From Verrucomicrobium sp. BvORR034 (lineage in GTDB: Bacteria; Verrucomicrobiota; Verrucomicrobiia; Verrucomicrobiales; Verrucomicrobiaceae), in the NCBI RefSeq assembly GCF_000739635.1, contig NZ_BATQ01000119.1, positions 1 to 64,000 of the forward strand: a DNA stretch of 64,000 nt, read 5' to 3'. This document shows, in pieces, positions 1 to 8,300 of this stretch (the first letter of the stretch is position 1; every line of letters begins with the position of its first letter). The position numbers and the translations under genes are program-made. The notes under the pieces are model-generated. The model ran no database searches, was not told the origin of the DNA, and worked only from the letters and a program-made list of their open reading frames with translations.

Positions 1-282
1 GATGTGAAATCCGATCCTGCTCAAGAACACGACCTCGCCAGTGGGAAGCCGGAGGTGGTCAAGAAACTGGCCAGCTCCTATGAAGCCTGGTGGCAGTCGG
101 TCAGGCCACAGATGGTCAATGAAAACGCACCGCTACCTGCCGTGAACCCTTTCAAAGAGCTCTACTGGAAACAATTCGGCGGAGGCCCCACTCCTGCGGA
201 GTTGGAGGCAATGAATCCGGATCGAGCCCAAGAGCTGAGTGCGCCGCGAACTGCCGGAGCCAAAAAGCGCCCTAAAGACTGA
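1..282 (+). CDS. Sulfatase family protein, C-terminal fragment
   Basis: The open frame runs in from the left edge, so only the last ~93 codons are present. The stretch DVKSDPAQEHDLA followed by a helix with KLASSYEAWW is the usual C-terminal end of type I arylsulfatases (the 'LYDLxxDPxExxNLA' segment), which cleave sulfate esters using a formylglycine nucleophile. The catalytic CxPxR region lies outside the window. A GTG at position 4 could be mistaken for a start, but it falls inside this conserved motif. Sulfatases are abundant in PVC bacteria and usually act outside the cytoplasm on sulfated polysaccharides; the substrate cannot be told from this fragment. Confidence 0.75.
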   Translation, partial: DVKSDPAQEHDLASGKPEVVKKLASSYEAWWQSVRPQMVNENAPLPAVNPFKELYWKQFGGGPTPAELEAMNPDRAQELSAPRTAGAKKRPKD

Positions 283-309
283 ACCCTCGGTCACCTGCCC
301 CACCCTGAA

Positions 310-927
310 TCACAGGTAGGGGTTGGTCTCCCTTTCGGTGCCGATAGTGGTCTCAGGGCCATGCCCGGAATAAACCACCGTCTCATCTGGCAGACTCATG
401 AGGTGCTTCTCAATGCCCGCCAGCAGCACTTCCTCACTGCCCCCTGGGAAATCGCATCTCCCCATGCCACCCGCCATCAGCACATCCCCGTCGAAGATCA
501 CGCCCGACTTCGGGTTGTAGAAGGTGATGCTGTCCGCCGAGTGCCCCGGCACATGGGCCACCTGCCAGGCCAGCCCCCCCGCCATCACGGCTGGCACGTC
601 TTTCAGAAGCTGATCCACCTTGAACGGAGCCACTTCGAAGCGCGTGCCGCTGACGAAAGCCATCAAAAACTCCAGCGTCAGCTCCTTGGAGAAGTCGGCA
701 TAGGCATACACCTTCGCCCCAAGGTCCCGCTGAATGGCCGCCGCATCCTGCACGTGGTCAAAATGAAGATGTGTTAGCAAGAGGGTGGGCAACGTGGATT
801 TACCTTGTGCCCTGAGCCAGGCGGCCATACCATCGGGTGCGTCCACCGCAAACGCTGATTCTCCGGTTTCTACAAGGTAGCCGTTGGTGGCGGCAATGCC
901 GCCGGTAAAAGACGAAATCTTCAGCAT
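310..927 (-). CDS. MBL-fold metallo-hydrolase (glyoxalase II-like)
   Basis: This is a 205-residue metallo-beta-lactamase fold protein. The zinc motif THLHFDH gives His53, His55, Asp57 and His58. Further ligands are His129 (VPGHS), an Asp in IFDGD (about 146-148) and His189 (SGHGP). The size and motif order fit the hydroxyacylglutathione-hydrolase-like group of small cytoplasmic hydrolases, which split thioesters or related substrates; the actual substrate is unknown. No signal peptide is seen. It converges with the sulfatase fragment and is divergent from the protease at 1039, with about 110 bp between the two starts. Confidence 0.88.
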   Translation of the reverse strand: MLKISSFTGGIAATNGYLVETGESAFAVDAPDGMAAWLRAQGKSTLPTLLLTHLHFDHVQDAAAIQRDLGAKVYAYADFSKELTLEFLMAFVSGTRFEVAPFKVDQLLKDVPAVMAGGLAWQVAHVPGHSADSITFYNPKSGVIFDGDVLMAGGMGRCDFPGGSEEVLLAGIEKHLMSLPDETVVYSGHGPETTIGTERETNPYL

Positions 928-1038
928 GGGCGGGTAATCAGCGGGAAAGAGGTGGACATTTCAATGCGGAAAAGCAAATTCTTGGAGATCAAGTGCTTTC
1001 GAGCGACGTTTTGATTATAAATAAGACCTCTAGTGTCC

Positions 1039-3375
1039 ATGCGCTACGCCTCCACGCTCTTTTCTACGGCGGTCCTCGGTTCACTGCTCCTTGCAGGACC
1101 AAAGGTCCGCGCCGAAACCAATTATGGGCAGGTGGCCATGCATGTGGCCTACATGCTTCAGAATCATCACTACTCCCGAAAGGAGTTTGACGATGAGATC
1201 TCGAAGCGTCTGCTCGACAGCTACCTCAACTTTCTCGACTTCTCTCACATCTACCTCACCCAGGAGGATGTGGACAAATTCAAGACCGACTACGCCACCA
1301 GCCTGGACGAGCACATCCTGACCCGGAACATCAGTCCAGCGCTCGACATCTACTACAAGTACGAAGAGCGGGTGAAGCAGCGTGTCGCCTACGCGAAGAA
1401 GGTGCTGGAAACCAAAAAGTTCACGTTCGACTCCAACCGGTCCCTTGAGGTCAAGCGTGAGAAGGCTCCCTGGCCTGCCAATGAAGCGGCCTCCGACGCG
1501 CTCTGGAACGACCTGATTGAAGGTGACCTGCTCGCCGAGCGACTGAGCGACAAGGCCCGCGAAGAGGCCAAGAAGAAAAAGGCTGAGGAAAGAGCCAAGA
1601 AGGCTGCCGAGAATCCCGAAGAAGCCGCCAAAGCCGCGGCCAAGGCTGATAAGGCCGTGAAAGCAGACCCCGGTGAGGAAGATCCGCCGGACAAGCGTGT
1701 GCTCAAGCGCTATGAGCGCCTCCTGGAACAGCTCGCTGAGAACGAGCAGGAAGACATCGTGAACTACTTCCTCTCCTGCCTTGCGGGCAGCTATGACCCT
1801 CACACGGAGTACATGAGCCAGCAGGAGTCCGACAACTTCAAGATTCAGATGAACCACTCCCTCGTGGGGATTGGCGCGCTGCTGAGCACGAAGGACAACG
1901 TGGCCGAGATCCAGGGCATCGTGGTGGGCGGCCCAGCTGACAAGCAGAGCGAGCTGAAAATCAGTGACAAGATCCTGGCCGTGGCTCAAGGCGATGGCAC
2001 CGGTCCCAACAGCGACTGGGTGGACATCAAGTACATGAAACTTCAGAAGGTCGTGGAAATGATCCGCGGCAAGTCTGGCACCGTGGTCCGCCTGAAGGTG
2101 AACCCCGCCGCTGCCGAGGACCCCTCCGAAGTGAAAATCATCTCCATCGTGCGCGGTGAAGTGGAGCTGAAGGAAAAGCTTGCCAACGCCGAACTGCTCC
2201 TCACTCCTCCCGTGAACGGGAAGAGCACGAAGATCGGCTGGATTACCCTCCCCTCCTTCTATGCCGACATGGAAGACGGCACGGTTAGCTGCACGGCTGA
2301 TGTGACCCGCCTGCTCAAGCGCCTCATGGCCGAGCGCATCGAAGGCCTCGTGGTTGACCTCCGCGGCGACGGTGGCGGCTCCTTGGAGGAAGCCATCAAG
2401 CTGACCGGCCTCTTCGTCCCGAAAGGCCCAGTGGTGCAGGCTAAAGACTGGCGCAACAACATCACCTGGCGCGACTGTGACAACGAGCGTCCGGTGTATG
2501 AAGGACCCCTCATTGTGCTGACCGACAAGGCCAGCGCTTCTGCCAGCGAGATTTTCGCCGCAGCCCTGCAGGACTACCGCCGCGCCGTCATCGTGGGTGA
2601 AAAATCCACCTTCGGCAAAGGCACCGTGCAGACCATCCTGCCTGTGGAGCGCTATATGCCCTTCTTCAGCGACAAGAGCCGCGCCGGCTCCCTCAAGGTC
2701 ACGATCCAGAAGTTCTACCGCATTGCCGGTGGTTCCACTCAGCTTCGTGGCGTGATTCCGGACGTGGTGCTGCCCAGCATCCGCGACGTGATGGAGATCG
2801 GTGAAGACTCCCTGCCCCAGGCCCTTCCCTACGACACGATCCCACCGCGGACCTTCACCTACGCGACCAAGACTCCCCTGCCTCTGCAGGAGCTGAACAC
2901 CCGCGTGAAGTCCCGCTTGGATTCCAATCCAGAGTTCCAGTTCGTGATCGAGGACACCAAGCGCATCAAAGAGCGTCTCGACAAGAACACGGTCAGCCTC
3001 AATGAGAAGGACCGCCAGAAGGAGTTGGATGAGAACAAGGCCCGCTTTGAGGTCCGCAAGGAAGAGCGCAAACGCCGCACCGAAGAGGTGGCCAAGCAGT
3101 ACAAGCAGGGCTTTGAGCGCTATCGCCTGACTCTGGACAACGTGGACGCCACCGAACTCGTCAAAGAGTCCAGCTTCACCAAGGAGCAGACCACCGGCAT
3201 GCGCATGGCCTCTAGCAATGACGACGATGACGCCTCCGATGACAGCCAGTTCCCCTTCGGCGTGGAGCCGGTCAAACTGGAGACGGTGAATGTGATGCGC
3301 GACCTCATCGAGGTCTCCTCCCACCAGCCCCAGACCGCCAACGCTGGCGAAGCCAAGAAGCCCGCCCAGCAGTAG
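1039..3375 (+). CDS. Carboxy-terminal (tail-specific) processing protease, S41A
   Basis: A secreted serine protease of the Prc/Tsp type, which degrades or trims envelope proteins by recognising C-terminal tails. From the ATG, residues 1 to about 25 form a signal peptide (hydrophobic run ending in VRAE). An N-terminal helical domain follows, interrupted by an Ala/Lys/Glu-rich charged insert (about 170-215). A PDZ domain lies around 265-350 and the S41 core around 390-590. The nucleophile is Ser501 in KASASASEIF and the general base is Lys527 in STFGKGTVQ. The C-terminal ~120 residues are a charged DUF3340-like tail. At ~778 residues it is longer than E. coli Prc. A GTG two codons upstream (1033) is an alternative start. 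A strong terminator follows the stop. Confidence 0.93.
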   Translation: MRYASTLFSTAVLGSLLLAGPKVRAETNYGQVAMHVAYMLQNHHYSRKEFDDEISKRLLDSYLNFLDFSHIYLTQEDVDKFKTDYATSLDEHILTRNISPALDIYYKYEERVKQRVAYAKKVLETKKFTFDSNRSLEVKREKAPWPANEAASDALWNDLIEGDLLAERLSDKAREEAKKKKAEERAKKAAENPEEAAKAAAKADKAVKADPGEEDPPDKRVLKRYERLLEQLAENEQEDIVNYFLSCLAGSYDPHTEYMSQQESDNFKIQMNHSLVGIGALLSTKDNVAEIQGIVVGGPADKQSELKISDKILAVAQGDGTGPNSDWVDIKYMKLQKVVEMIRGKSGTVVRLKVNPAAAEDPSEVKIISIVRGEVELKEKLANAELLLTPPVNGKSTKIGWITLPSFYADMEDGTVSCTADVTRLLKRLMAERIEGLVVDLRGDGGGSLEEAIKLTGLFVPKGPVVQAKDWRNNITWRDCDNERPVYEGPLIVLTDKASASASEIFAAALQDYRRAVIVGEKSTFGKGTVQTILPVERYMPFFSDKSRAGSLKVTIQKFYRIAGGSTQLRGVIPDVVLPSIRDVMEIGEDSLPQALPYDTIPPRTFTYATKTPLPLQELNTRVKSRLDSNPEFQFVIEDTKRIKERLDKNTVSLNEKDRQKELDENKARFEVRKEERKRRTEEVAKQYKQGFERYRLTLDNVDATELVKESSFTKEQTTGMRMASSNDDDDASDDSQFPFGVEPVKLETVNVMRDLIEVSSHQPQTANAGEAKKPAQQ

Positions 3376-3390
3376 CGGCAAGAGATGTTA

Positions 3391-3427
3391 AGGCCCCGAT
3401 TCGCGATGCGAGTCGGGGCTTTTTTTT
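3391..3427 (+). terminator. Rho-independent terminator after the tail-specific protease
   Basis: A GC-rich hairpin (GGCCCCGA pairing with TCGGGGCT, with an inner TCGC/GCGA stem) is followed directly by eight T residues at 3420-3427. It begins 15 bp after the protease stop codon. Confidence 0.93.
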
Positions 3428-4155
3428 GTGGGATGGAAGAGTGCAGAAGAACCGTCTCGGTTCTTGTTCTCTCATCGCCCAGTGTTACCCAAGAGCCGGG
3501 ACGACTCTTCTACCTTCTCCCGTGCGCGGCCACCAGGTTAAAGAAAGCCGGGGTCTCCGGCCCCGCGGGCGAAGACCACTGATCCCAATCGGCTCGATTG
3601 CCCGTTGAGTTTGGCCATTCGCGACAGGGGAATCGACGAGAACCCTGATGCCAATAGGCGGGACCACAGCACTCAAAAGGATCGAAGGTTCGGCCTCACC
3701 TCGGTCACGAAGAGAGGTTACTTAAGGGGCGTTAGGGGCGTGTTTGATTTGCACGCCATCGCCAGCCGAGGGGCTGAAAGGCCCAAATCATCATTTCAAA
3801 CACGCATTGGTAGCCTAACTCTTCTCCTCTGATGGCATGGCCTCAAAGCCGCATCTTCTTAGAGGGGCACGCCGACTGTGCAGGCAGAGGAGTAGATAAC
3901 CGAAGAGACTTGTGACGGCATGCGCGATTCACCGCACGGCATTCTGAATAGGTTCAACAACAGCCCTTGCAAATGCGCCGACGGAAGGCGGCACTCCAAC
4001 CTCATCTCAGATCATCAAAGGGATGATCAGACGGAAACACGCCCTTGGATGTGGGAATGAAAGCACTCACCACAACAGACGTCGCCCCAATCCGCTCCCG
4101 ACCTCAGGTCTTCTGTCTTTCGTCTTCCAGTCTTCTGTCTGCCCGCGAAGCGGGC
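3428..4155. other. Intergenic region with short inverted repeats, no gene seen
   Basis: About 730 bp between the protease terminator and the 3' end of queE. Short ORFs here have no recognisable content. Visible structures are a GC hairpin near 3555-3575 (GCCGGGG/CCCCGC), a perfect 10-bp inverted repeat GCGTGTTTGA at 3738-3747 against 3796-3805, and a 6-bp hairpin at 4141-4155 directly after the queE stop. That last hairpin has no T-run on the queE strand, so termination there is doubtful. Confidence 0.6.
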
Positions 4156-4852
4156 TTACGTCCCCCGCTTATTGCCGAACAAGTCGATGTGCAATCTCGC
4201 GCAAAAGCGCCAGCCGCGTTCTTTGCACCACTCCACGACTTGGGGGGCCACAGCGTGGAGTCGAGTTTGCTCTCGTCCCTCGGGCATGAGGAGGATGTTT
4301 TCGGGAGCAGTTTCGATCTTTGCCTCGGCCAGCAGGCTTTCGATTTCGGCCAAGTCCTCCTCTGCAGACACCACAAACTTGAGCTGATGTTCGTACTTCT
4401 CCGTCCAGGCACGGAGCACATCTGGCTGTAAACGCGTCTTCTCGTGGCGGTCATGCCAGCCCTGCCCTGCCTCTTCCACACTGGGTGTGGAGTTCGCCAG
4501 CTTCGGACTGAGAGAAGCTAGGTCGCATGCCAGACCAGTTGGCATCACCGTGCCGGCGGTTTCGATCGTGATGTGCTTGCCGGCATCCCGGAGGCCCTGG
4601 AGCAGCTCCCGGATGCCCGCGGCAATGGTGGGCTCCCCCCCGGTCACTACCACGTACCGAGTGGGGTGGCGGTTCACTTCTGCCAGAATATCTTCCACGG
4701 AGACATCATCCCCCTCGGGTTTCCATGAGGCATAGGGGGTATCACACCAACGACACCTCAGGTTGCACCCCGACGTGCGGATGAATACGGAAGGGACCCC
4801 GGTCAGCTTCCCTTCACCCTGCACAGAAAAAAATTGTCTCTGAAATCCGCAT
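4156..4852 (-). CDS. queE: 7-carboxy-7-deazaguanine synthase (radical SAM), 5' end frameshifted
   Basis: QueE converts 6-carboxytetrahydropterin to 7-carboxy-7-deazaguanine in queuosine/preQ0 synthesis. The protein has the radical-SAM cluster motif CNLRCRWC (CxxxCxxC), the family start signature QGEGKLTGVPS, TGGEPT and the SAM-site ETAGT. The uninterrupted frame begins only at a GTG (4824) inside the QGEG motif and lacks the family's N-terminal strand. An ATG at 4852 starts MRISETIF in another frame; it joins SVQGEG correctly if the seven T residues (A's at 4827-4833 on the plus strand) were six. The coordinates given include this 5' part. The cause may be an assembly error, a mutation or slippage. 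No other queuosine genes are in the window. Confidence 0.85.
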
Positions 4853-4922
4853 GTCCCTTCATAGCTAGCATACGACTGGGAAATGCGCCTGAAATTGCTC
4901 TCGCCACTCGCCTCTAAAACCC

Positions 4923-4936
4923 TTAAGATATCTTAA
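4923..4936. promoter_or_regulatory. 14-bp perfect palindrome between divergent genes
   Basis: TTAAGATATCTTAA is a perfect dyad, lying 8 bp before the GTG start of the NlpC-like lipoprotein gene and 70 bp before the queE ATG. It could be an operator or simply part of an AT-rich promoter; no regulator can be assigned. Confidence 0.35.
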
Positions 4937-4944
4937 CCAATCTC

Positions 4945-5451
4945 GTGCATCGCCTCCTCCCCATCGCGGCCACCCTCTGCCTCGTACTGCTCGCCAGTTG
5001 CAGCAGTACGCCCGAGTCTTATACCTACAAGTTCGTCCCCGGAAAATCTGCCGTCCTTCAGGGCAAATACGCTCTGATCCCCACGAACGCCCCTGAGCCA
5101 GTGAAACGTGCGGTGGCAGCGGGGAACCGACTCCAGGGCAAACCGTACATCTATGGTGGGGGTCACCGGCGCATCGAGGACGCAGGCTATGACTGCTCCG
5201 GCACCCTTTCGTACGTCCTCCATCATGCTGGTCTGTTGAAGACACCCATGGCTTCCAACGAGTTCCGCTCATTTGGCAAACCCGGGCCGGGCAAATGGAT
5301 CACGATCTATGCCCGCAAGGGGCATGTGTTCTGCACGATCGCCGGACTGCGTCTGGACACAGGCTACAACGGCGAGAACGAGGGCCCTAAATGGACCACC
5401 CGCCCCCGCCCCACCAAGGGCTGCGTCGTGCGTCACATTCCGGGTCTCTAG
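4945..5451 (+). CDS. NlpC/P60-like cysteine peptidase lipoprotein
   Basis: A 168-residue predicted lipoprotein. A hydrophobic N-terminus ends in the lipobox LASC, with lipidated Cys19. The NlpC/P60-type core follows: YIYGGG, then GYDCSG with candidate nucleophile Cys84, and RKGHVF with His127. Members of this family hydrolyse peptide bonds in peptidoglycan stems, most often the gamma-D-Glu to diamino-acid bond. Here the domain is compact, and the final polar residue of the triad is not obvious. GTG is the only start that gives a complete signal sequence. A GC hairpin at 5440-5459 overlaps the stop codon. Confidence 0.75.
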   Translation: MHRLLPIAATLCLVLLASCSSTPESYTYKFVPGKSAVLQGKYALIPTNAPEPVKRAVAAGNRLQGKPYIYGGGHRRIEDAGYDCSGTLSYVLHHAGLLKTPMASNEFRSFGKPGPGKWITIYARKGHVFCTIAGLRLDTGYNGENEGPKWTTRPRPTKGCVVRHIPGL

Positions 5452-5497
5452 ACACCCGGCTTGACGGGACGATGCCACTTTGCCTATGCTGGAGGGA

Positions 5498-5992
5498 ATG
5501 AAAGCCCCTTGCCTGCGATTGATGGGAATGGGACTCGCCCTTGGGTGGAGTTCTCTGACGGCCACTTTGGTTGCCCAAGAGCCAGTAGCTTCAGACAAGG
5601 AGACGATCAAGTTGCTGACGGACCGTCTGGCGGCTCTGGAGAAAAAAGTCACCTCCTTGGAGGACTCTCTCGCCCAGTTGAAGCGGGAGCAAAACTCTTC
5701 CAGTCCTGGAGAGCGCCGTACCATGACTGCAGAGCAACGCGAGTTTCAAAGCGAGCAGCGCAAGCGTTTCAACTCCCTGTCCGACGAAGGGCGCCGTAAA
5801 TTCATCGAGGGCATGCGGGACAAGCGCGAGACTCTCGCTAATTCGACGCCTGAAGACAGGATGAAGCTGGCGCGGGAACTTTTCGAAAAGATTCAGGCTG
5901 AAGATCAGGCGCAAAAAGGCAAAACACCTGAGGCCCCCGCAAAGGCGGACGCTCCCAAATCAGAGTCCCCTCCTCCCGCAGAACAGAAGTAG
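5498..5992 (+). CDS. Secreted coiled-coil protein of unknown function
   Basis: I do not recognise a family. From the ATG at 5498, preceded by a GGAGGG purine run, the protein has a signal peptide ending near LVAQEP. A leucine-heptad coiled coil follows (LLTDRLAALEKKV...LEDSLAQL, about residues 38-64), then a highly charged helical segment rich in Arg, Lys and Glu, and a low-complexity Pro/Ala/Lys/Glu tail. It is probably periplasmic or envelope-associated. Earlier in-frame starts exist at 5480 (TTG) and 5486 (ATG) but lack a ribosome site. It converges with the PQQ-propeller gene, leaving 26 bp between the two stop codons. Confidence 0.6.
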   Translation: MKAPCLRLMGMGLALGWSSLTATLVAQEPVASDKETIKLLTDRLAALEKKVTSLEDSLAQLKREQNSSSPGERRTMTAEQREFQSEQRKRFNSLSDEGRRKFIEGMRDKRETLANSTPEDRMKLARELFEKIQAEDQAQKGKTPEAPAKADAPKSESPPPAEQK

Positions 5993-6018
5993 CCACTCCC
6001 TGCGAGTCCATCAGCCTG

Positions 6019-7305
6019 CTACTCCTCACGCAGTCTCAAATCCACCGCCACTACCTGTCGGTCATCCCGGGCAAAGAACACACCGTTGGAGAACGCCCCG
6101 TGTGAACGGTGGCCCCCGCGCAGGATCTGTTCCTGCCCCCGGCGGTTGAACTTCGCAGGTGAGGCATCGACCAACCAAAGTTCGCCCGCCTCCGTCAGCA
6201 CGAGCAAGGTGTCATGGACACGCAGCAGGGTGCCGCCTGCGACCCGACCGGACTCCCACATCACCTTGCCATCTTGCACACGGACGCACCGCAAGGACTG
6301 GCCAAATTCCTGGCGTCCATGGAACCCGTAGAGGTATCCATCGTAGTACACCGGAGTGCTGTAGTGGGCGTCCAGCACATCCTCTTTTTGCCAAAGACGC
6401 GTGAACTTCCCCTCCGGCTTCCATTGCCAGAGACTCGCTCCCACGTCATAGCAGGCGGTGAGGAAGAGCTTGTCTTCACCACACCAGAGGGGCGTGGCAG
6501 CGTTCACAGAGGCGTCTGCATCGGAACGCAGCCGCTGCTGAAATTTCACGCCGCCATCCAAAGCATTGACCACCACCAGATCATTGCGCATCCAGGCGAT
6601 GATCGCGGGAAACGTCGCCCCGCCTCCGAGCTTGAGAATGGGAGCCGCATAGCTGGCTTCATCCTTGAGACATTGCCATAGGATGCGGCCATCATCGAGG
6701 CTGAGTGCGATCATTCCGGCCGCTCCTTTGCCGTTGGCTCCTCCTGCCTCCATGATCACCTTCCCATCCGTCACCAGAGGTGCGCACACGCGGCCAAAGA
6801 AGCCTTGAGGCGAGTTGAGTTCCTTCACGGTATCAAATCCCCAAAGTCGCTTCCCCGTCGTGAGATCCAGTGCCTGCACCGTGCCTTCGGCTCCATGGAT
6901 GATCACCTTGCCCTGCGCCACCGTTGGGCAGGCCCGCGGGCCGTTGTCGAATCCGAAGCTGTCTTTGAAGGCATTGGCGTAGGTGTAGCGCCATTCCTCG
7001 GTGCCTGTGGCGGCGTCCACGCACACCACGATGGCCTGGTCGTTTATTCGATGGAAAAGGATCACCCTGTCTCCCACCACCACGGGCCCGGCAAATCCAG
7101 TGCCCACGGGATGCTTCCAGCGGAACTTCACGCCCGAAAAAGCGAAGCCCTTGATCACTTGCTCACTATCAGCGGCCGCGCCATCCCGGTTGGGCCCCAG
7201 GAACTGGGGCCAGTCCGCAGCAGGAACACTTCCCACCATCAAAATGGTGCTCATGAAGAAAAAGCCGGCCTTCAGAACTCGCTTGCTTGCCTTCTTCATG
7301 AACAT
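6019..7305 (-). CDS. PQQ-binding-like beta-propeller repeat protein
   Basis: A 428-residue secreted protein with an N-terminal signal (hydrophobic run ending VPAADWPQFLGP). The WPQFLGPNRDG opening is the hallmark of planctomycete/verrucomicrobial 'outer membrane biogenesis protein BamB'-like PQQ repeat proteins. Repeated blades of the type VVxVDAATGTEEWR, ALDLTTGKRLWGF and ALSLDDGRILWQ are visible. These propellers usually serve as scaffolds, and some relatives bind PQQ and oxidise sugars or alcohols. No dehydrogenase motif was recognised, so an enzymatic role is uncertain. GGAGG lies 8 bp before the ATG at 7305. It is the third gene of a probable minus-strand unit, 25 bp after the sugar-isomerase-like gene. 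Confidence 0.85.
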   Translation of the reverse strand: MFMKKASKRVLKAGFFFMSTILMVGSVPAADWPQFLGPNRDGAAADSEQVIKGFAFSGVKFRWKHPVGTGFAGPVVVGDRVILFHRINDQAIVVCVDAATGTEEWRYTYANAFKDSFGFDNGPRACPTVAQGKVIIHGAEGTVQALDLTTGKRLWGFDTVKELNSPQGFFGRVCAPLVTDGKVIMEAGGANGKGAAGMIALSLDDGRILWQCLKDEASYAAPILKLGGGATFPAIIAWMRNDLVVVNALDGGVKFQQRLRSDADASVNAATPLWCGEDKLFLTACYDVGASLWQWKPEGKFTRLWQKEDVLDAHYSTPVYYDGYLYGFHGRQEFGQSLRCVRVQDGKVMWESGRVAGGTLLRVHDTLLVLTEAGELWLVDASPAKFNRRGQEQILRGGHRSHGAFSNGVFFARDDRQVVAVDLRLREE

Positions 7306-7330
7306 CAGTCGTGCCTCCCGCGTGTTTGCG

Positions 7331-8248
7331 CTACGCCCACCATTCTCTCAATACGGCCAGATCGCGGCGCGTGGCCTCAAACGCCTTCTGCACTTCCTCC
7401 TTGGTATCGAGTTTGTCTTTAATATACTCCACATGCAAGCTCACAGGTCCAGCATAACCGCCCGCTTTCAGCAGCTTCGCATACTCCTTGCCCGGTGCCA
7501 TCCCCTCTCCCAGCGGCACCACCTCCGCCTTGCCATTGGCCCACTGGTAGTCTTTGAAATAAGCCGCGCCAATCCGGTCCTGTACCAGCCTCAGCTCAAT
7601 GGGCCAGGACGTTCCGCCTTCCACTGAAGCATGCAGGATGTCGAAGGCAAAGGCCCAGTCTTCTGTCGGATAGTCGCGCATCAGCGTCGCCACATCCCAG
7701 ATCGGAGCTCCCACATAGTCTTTGCCGTGGTGATTCTGGAAGAGAGGCTGGATTCCGATCTCTTTGCTCAGGACAATCAGGTCCTTCACTCCTGCTTTGA
7801 TCTTGTCCAACTGGGGCCAGATCGGCTGCTTCAAGTCATACTTCCAGTAGTTCATGCGGTACCGGGCGATGCCAAGAGCCTTGGCCGTCCGCAGCACCTT
7901 CTCTGTGTTCTGTGCAGCAGATACCTCATTGATGCCGGAGGTGAGGATCGTCATCTCCAGACTGTGCTTCTTGAGTTGCTCCATGAGCTTGGGCAGATCT
8001 TCTTCCACCCGCTCAGGTTCCACGTGTCCTTTGGGTCGTACAGGTGCCTCGATCCCGTCCACACCGAGCTGGGCGGCATGGGAGGCAATCTCCTCAAAGC
8101 TGAGCCCCTGCAGGTGCTTGGTGAAGAAGCAAAACTTGTGCTTGGCACCTGCGCTTGTAGCAGGCGCAGCAGCAGCGGTGGCAAAGGGCAGAGCCAGGGC
8201 CCCGGCTCCTTGAAGGGTGGTAAGAAGAAAGTCGCGACGATTGTGCAT
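7331..8248 (-). CDS. Sugar phosphate isomerase/epimerase-like TIM barrel, Tat-exported
   Basis: A 305-residue protein opening with NRRDFLLTT, a twin-arginine signal followed by an Ala-rich hydrophobic segment, so it is predicted to be exported folded. The remainder is the xylose-isomerase-like TIM barrel (AP_endonuc_2 superfamily). Visible features are GVDGIEAPVR, LFQNHHGKDYVG, FAFDILHASVEGG and SLHVEYI, which supply the His, Glu and Asp metal ligands typical of the family. Exported members are common in Verrucomicrobiota and Planctomycetota, next to sugar-processing genes; their substrates are mostly unknown. It lies between the ceramidase-like and PQQ-propeller genes with gaps of 52 and 25 bp, which suggests co-transcription. 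Confidence 0.85.
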   Translation of the reverse strand: MHNRRDFLLTTLQGAGALALPFATAAAAPATSAGAKHKFCFFTKHLQGLSFEEIASHAAQLGVDGIEAPVRPKGHVEPERVEEDLPKLMEQLKKHSLEMTILTSGINEVSAAQNTEKVLRTAKALGIARYRMNYWKYDLKQPIWPQLDKIKAGVKDLIVLSKEIGIQPLFQNHHGKDYVGAPIWDVATLMRDYPTEDWAFAFDILHASVEGGTSWPIELRLVQDRIGAAYFKDYQWANGKAEVVPLGEGMAPGKEYAKLLKAGGYAGPVSLHVEYIKDKLDTKEEVQKAFEATRRDLAVLREWWA

Positions 8249-8300
8249 GGGTGATAGGGCGCAAAAGAGTGCGTATAGATTAACGGAGGCTCAGAGAAGA

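Noticed and set aside
1081-3381. 766-codon minus-strand ORF opposite the tail-specific protease
   Set aside because: The plus strand encodes a clear S41 protease with signal peptide and catalytic residues; the antisense protein is Leu/His/Val-rich without motifs.
4141-4155. Hairpin right after the queE stop as a terminator
   Set aside because: The 6-bp GC stem is real, but no T-run follows on the minus strand.
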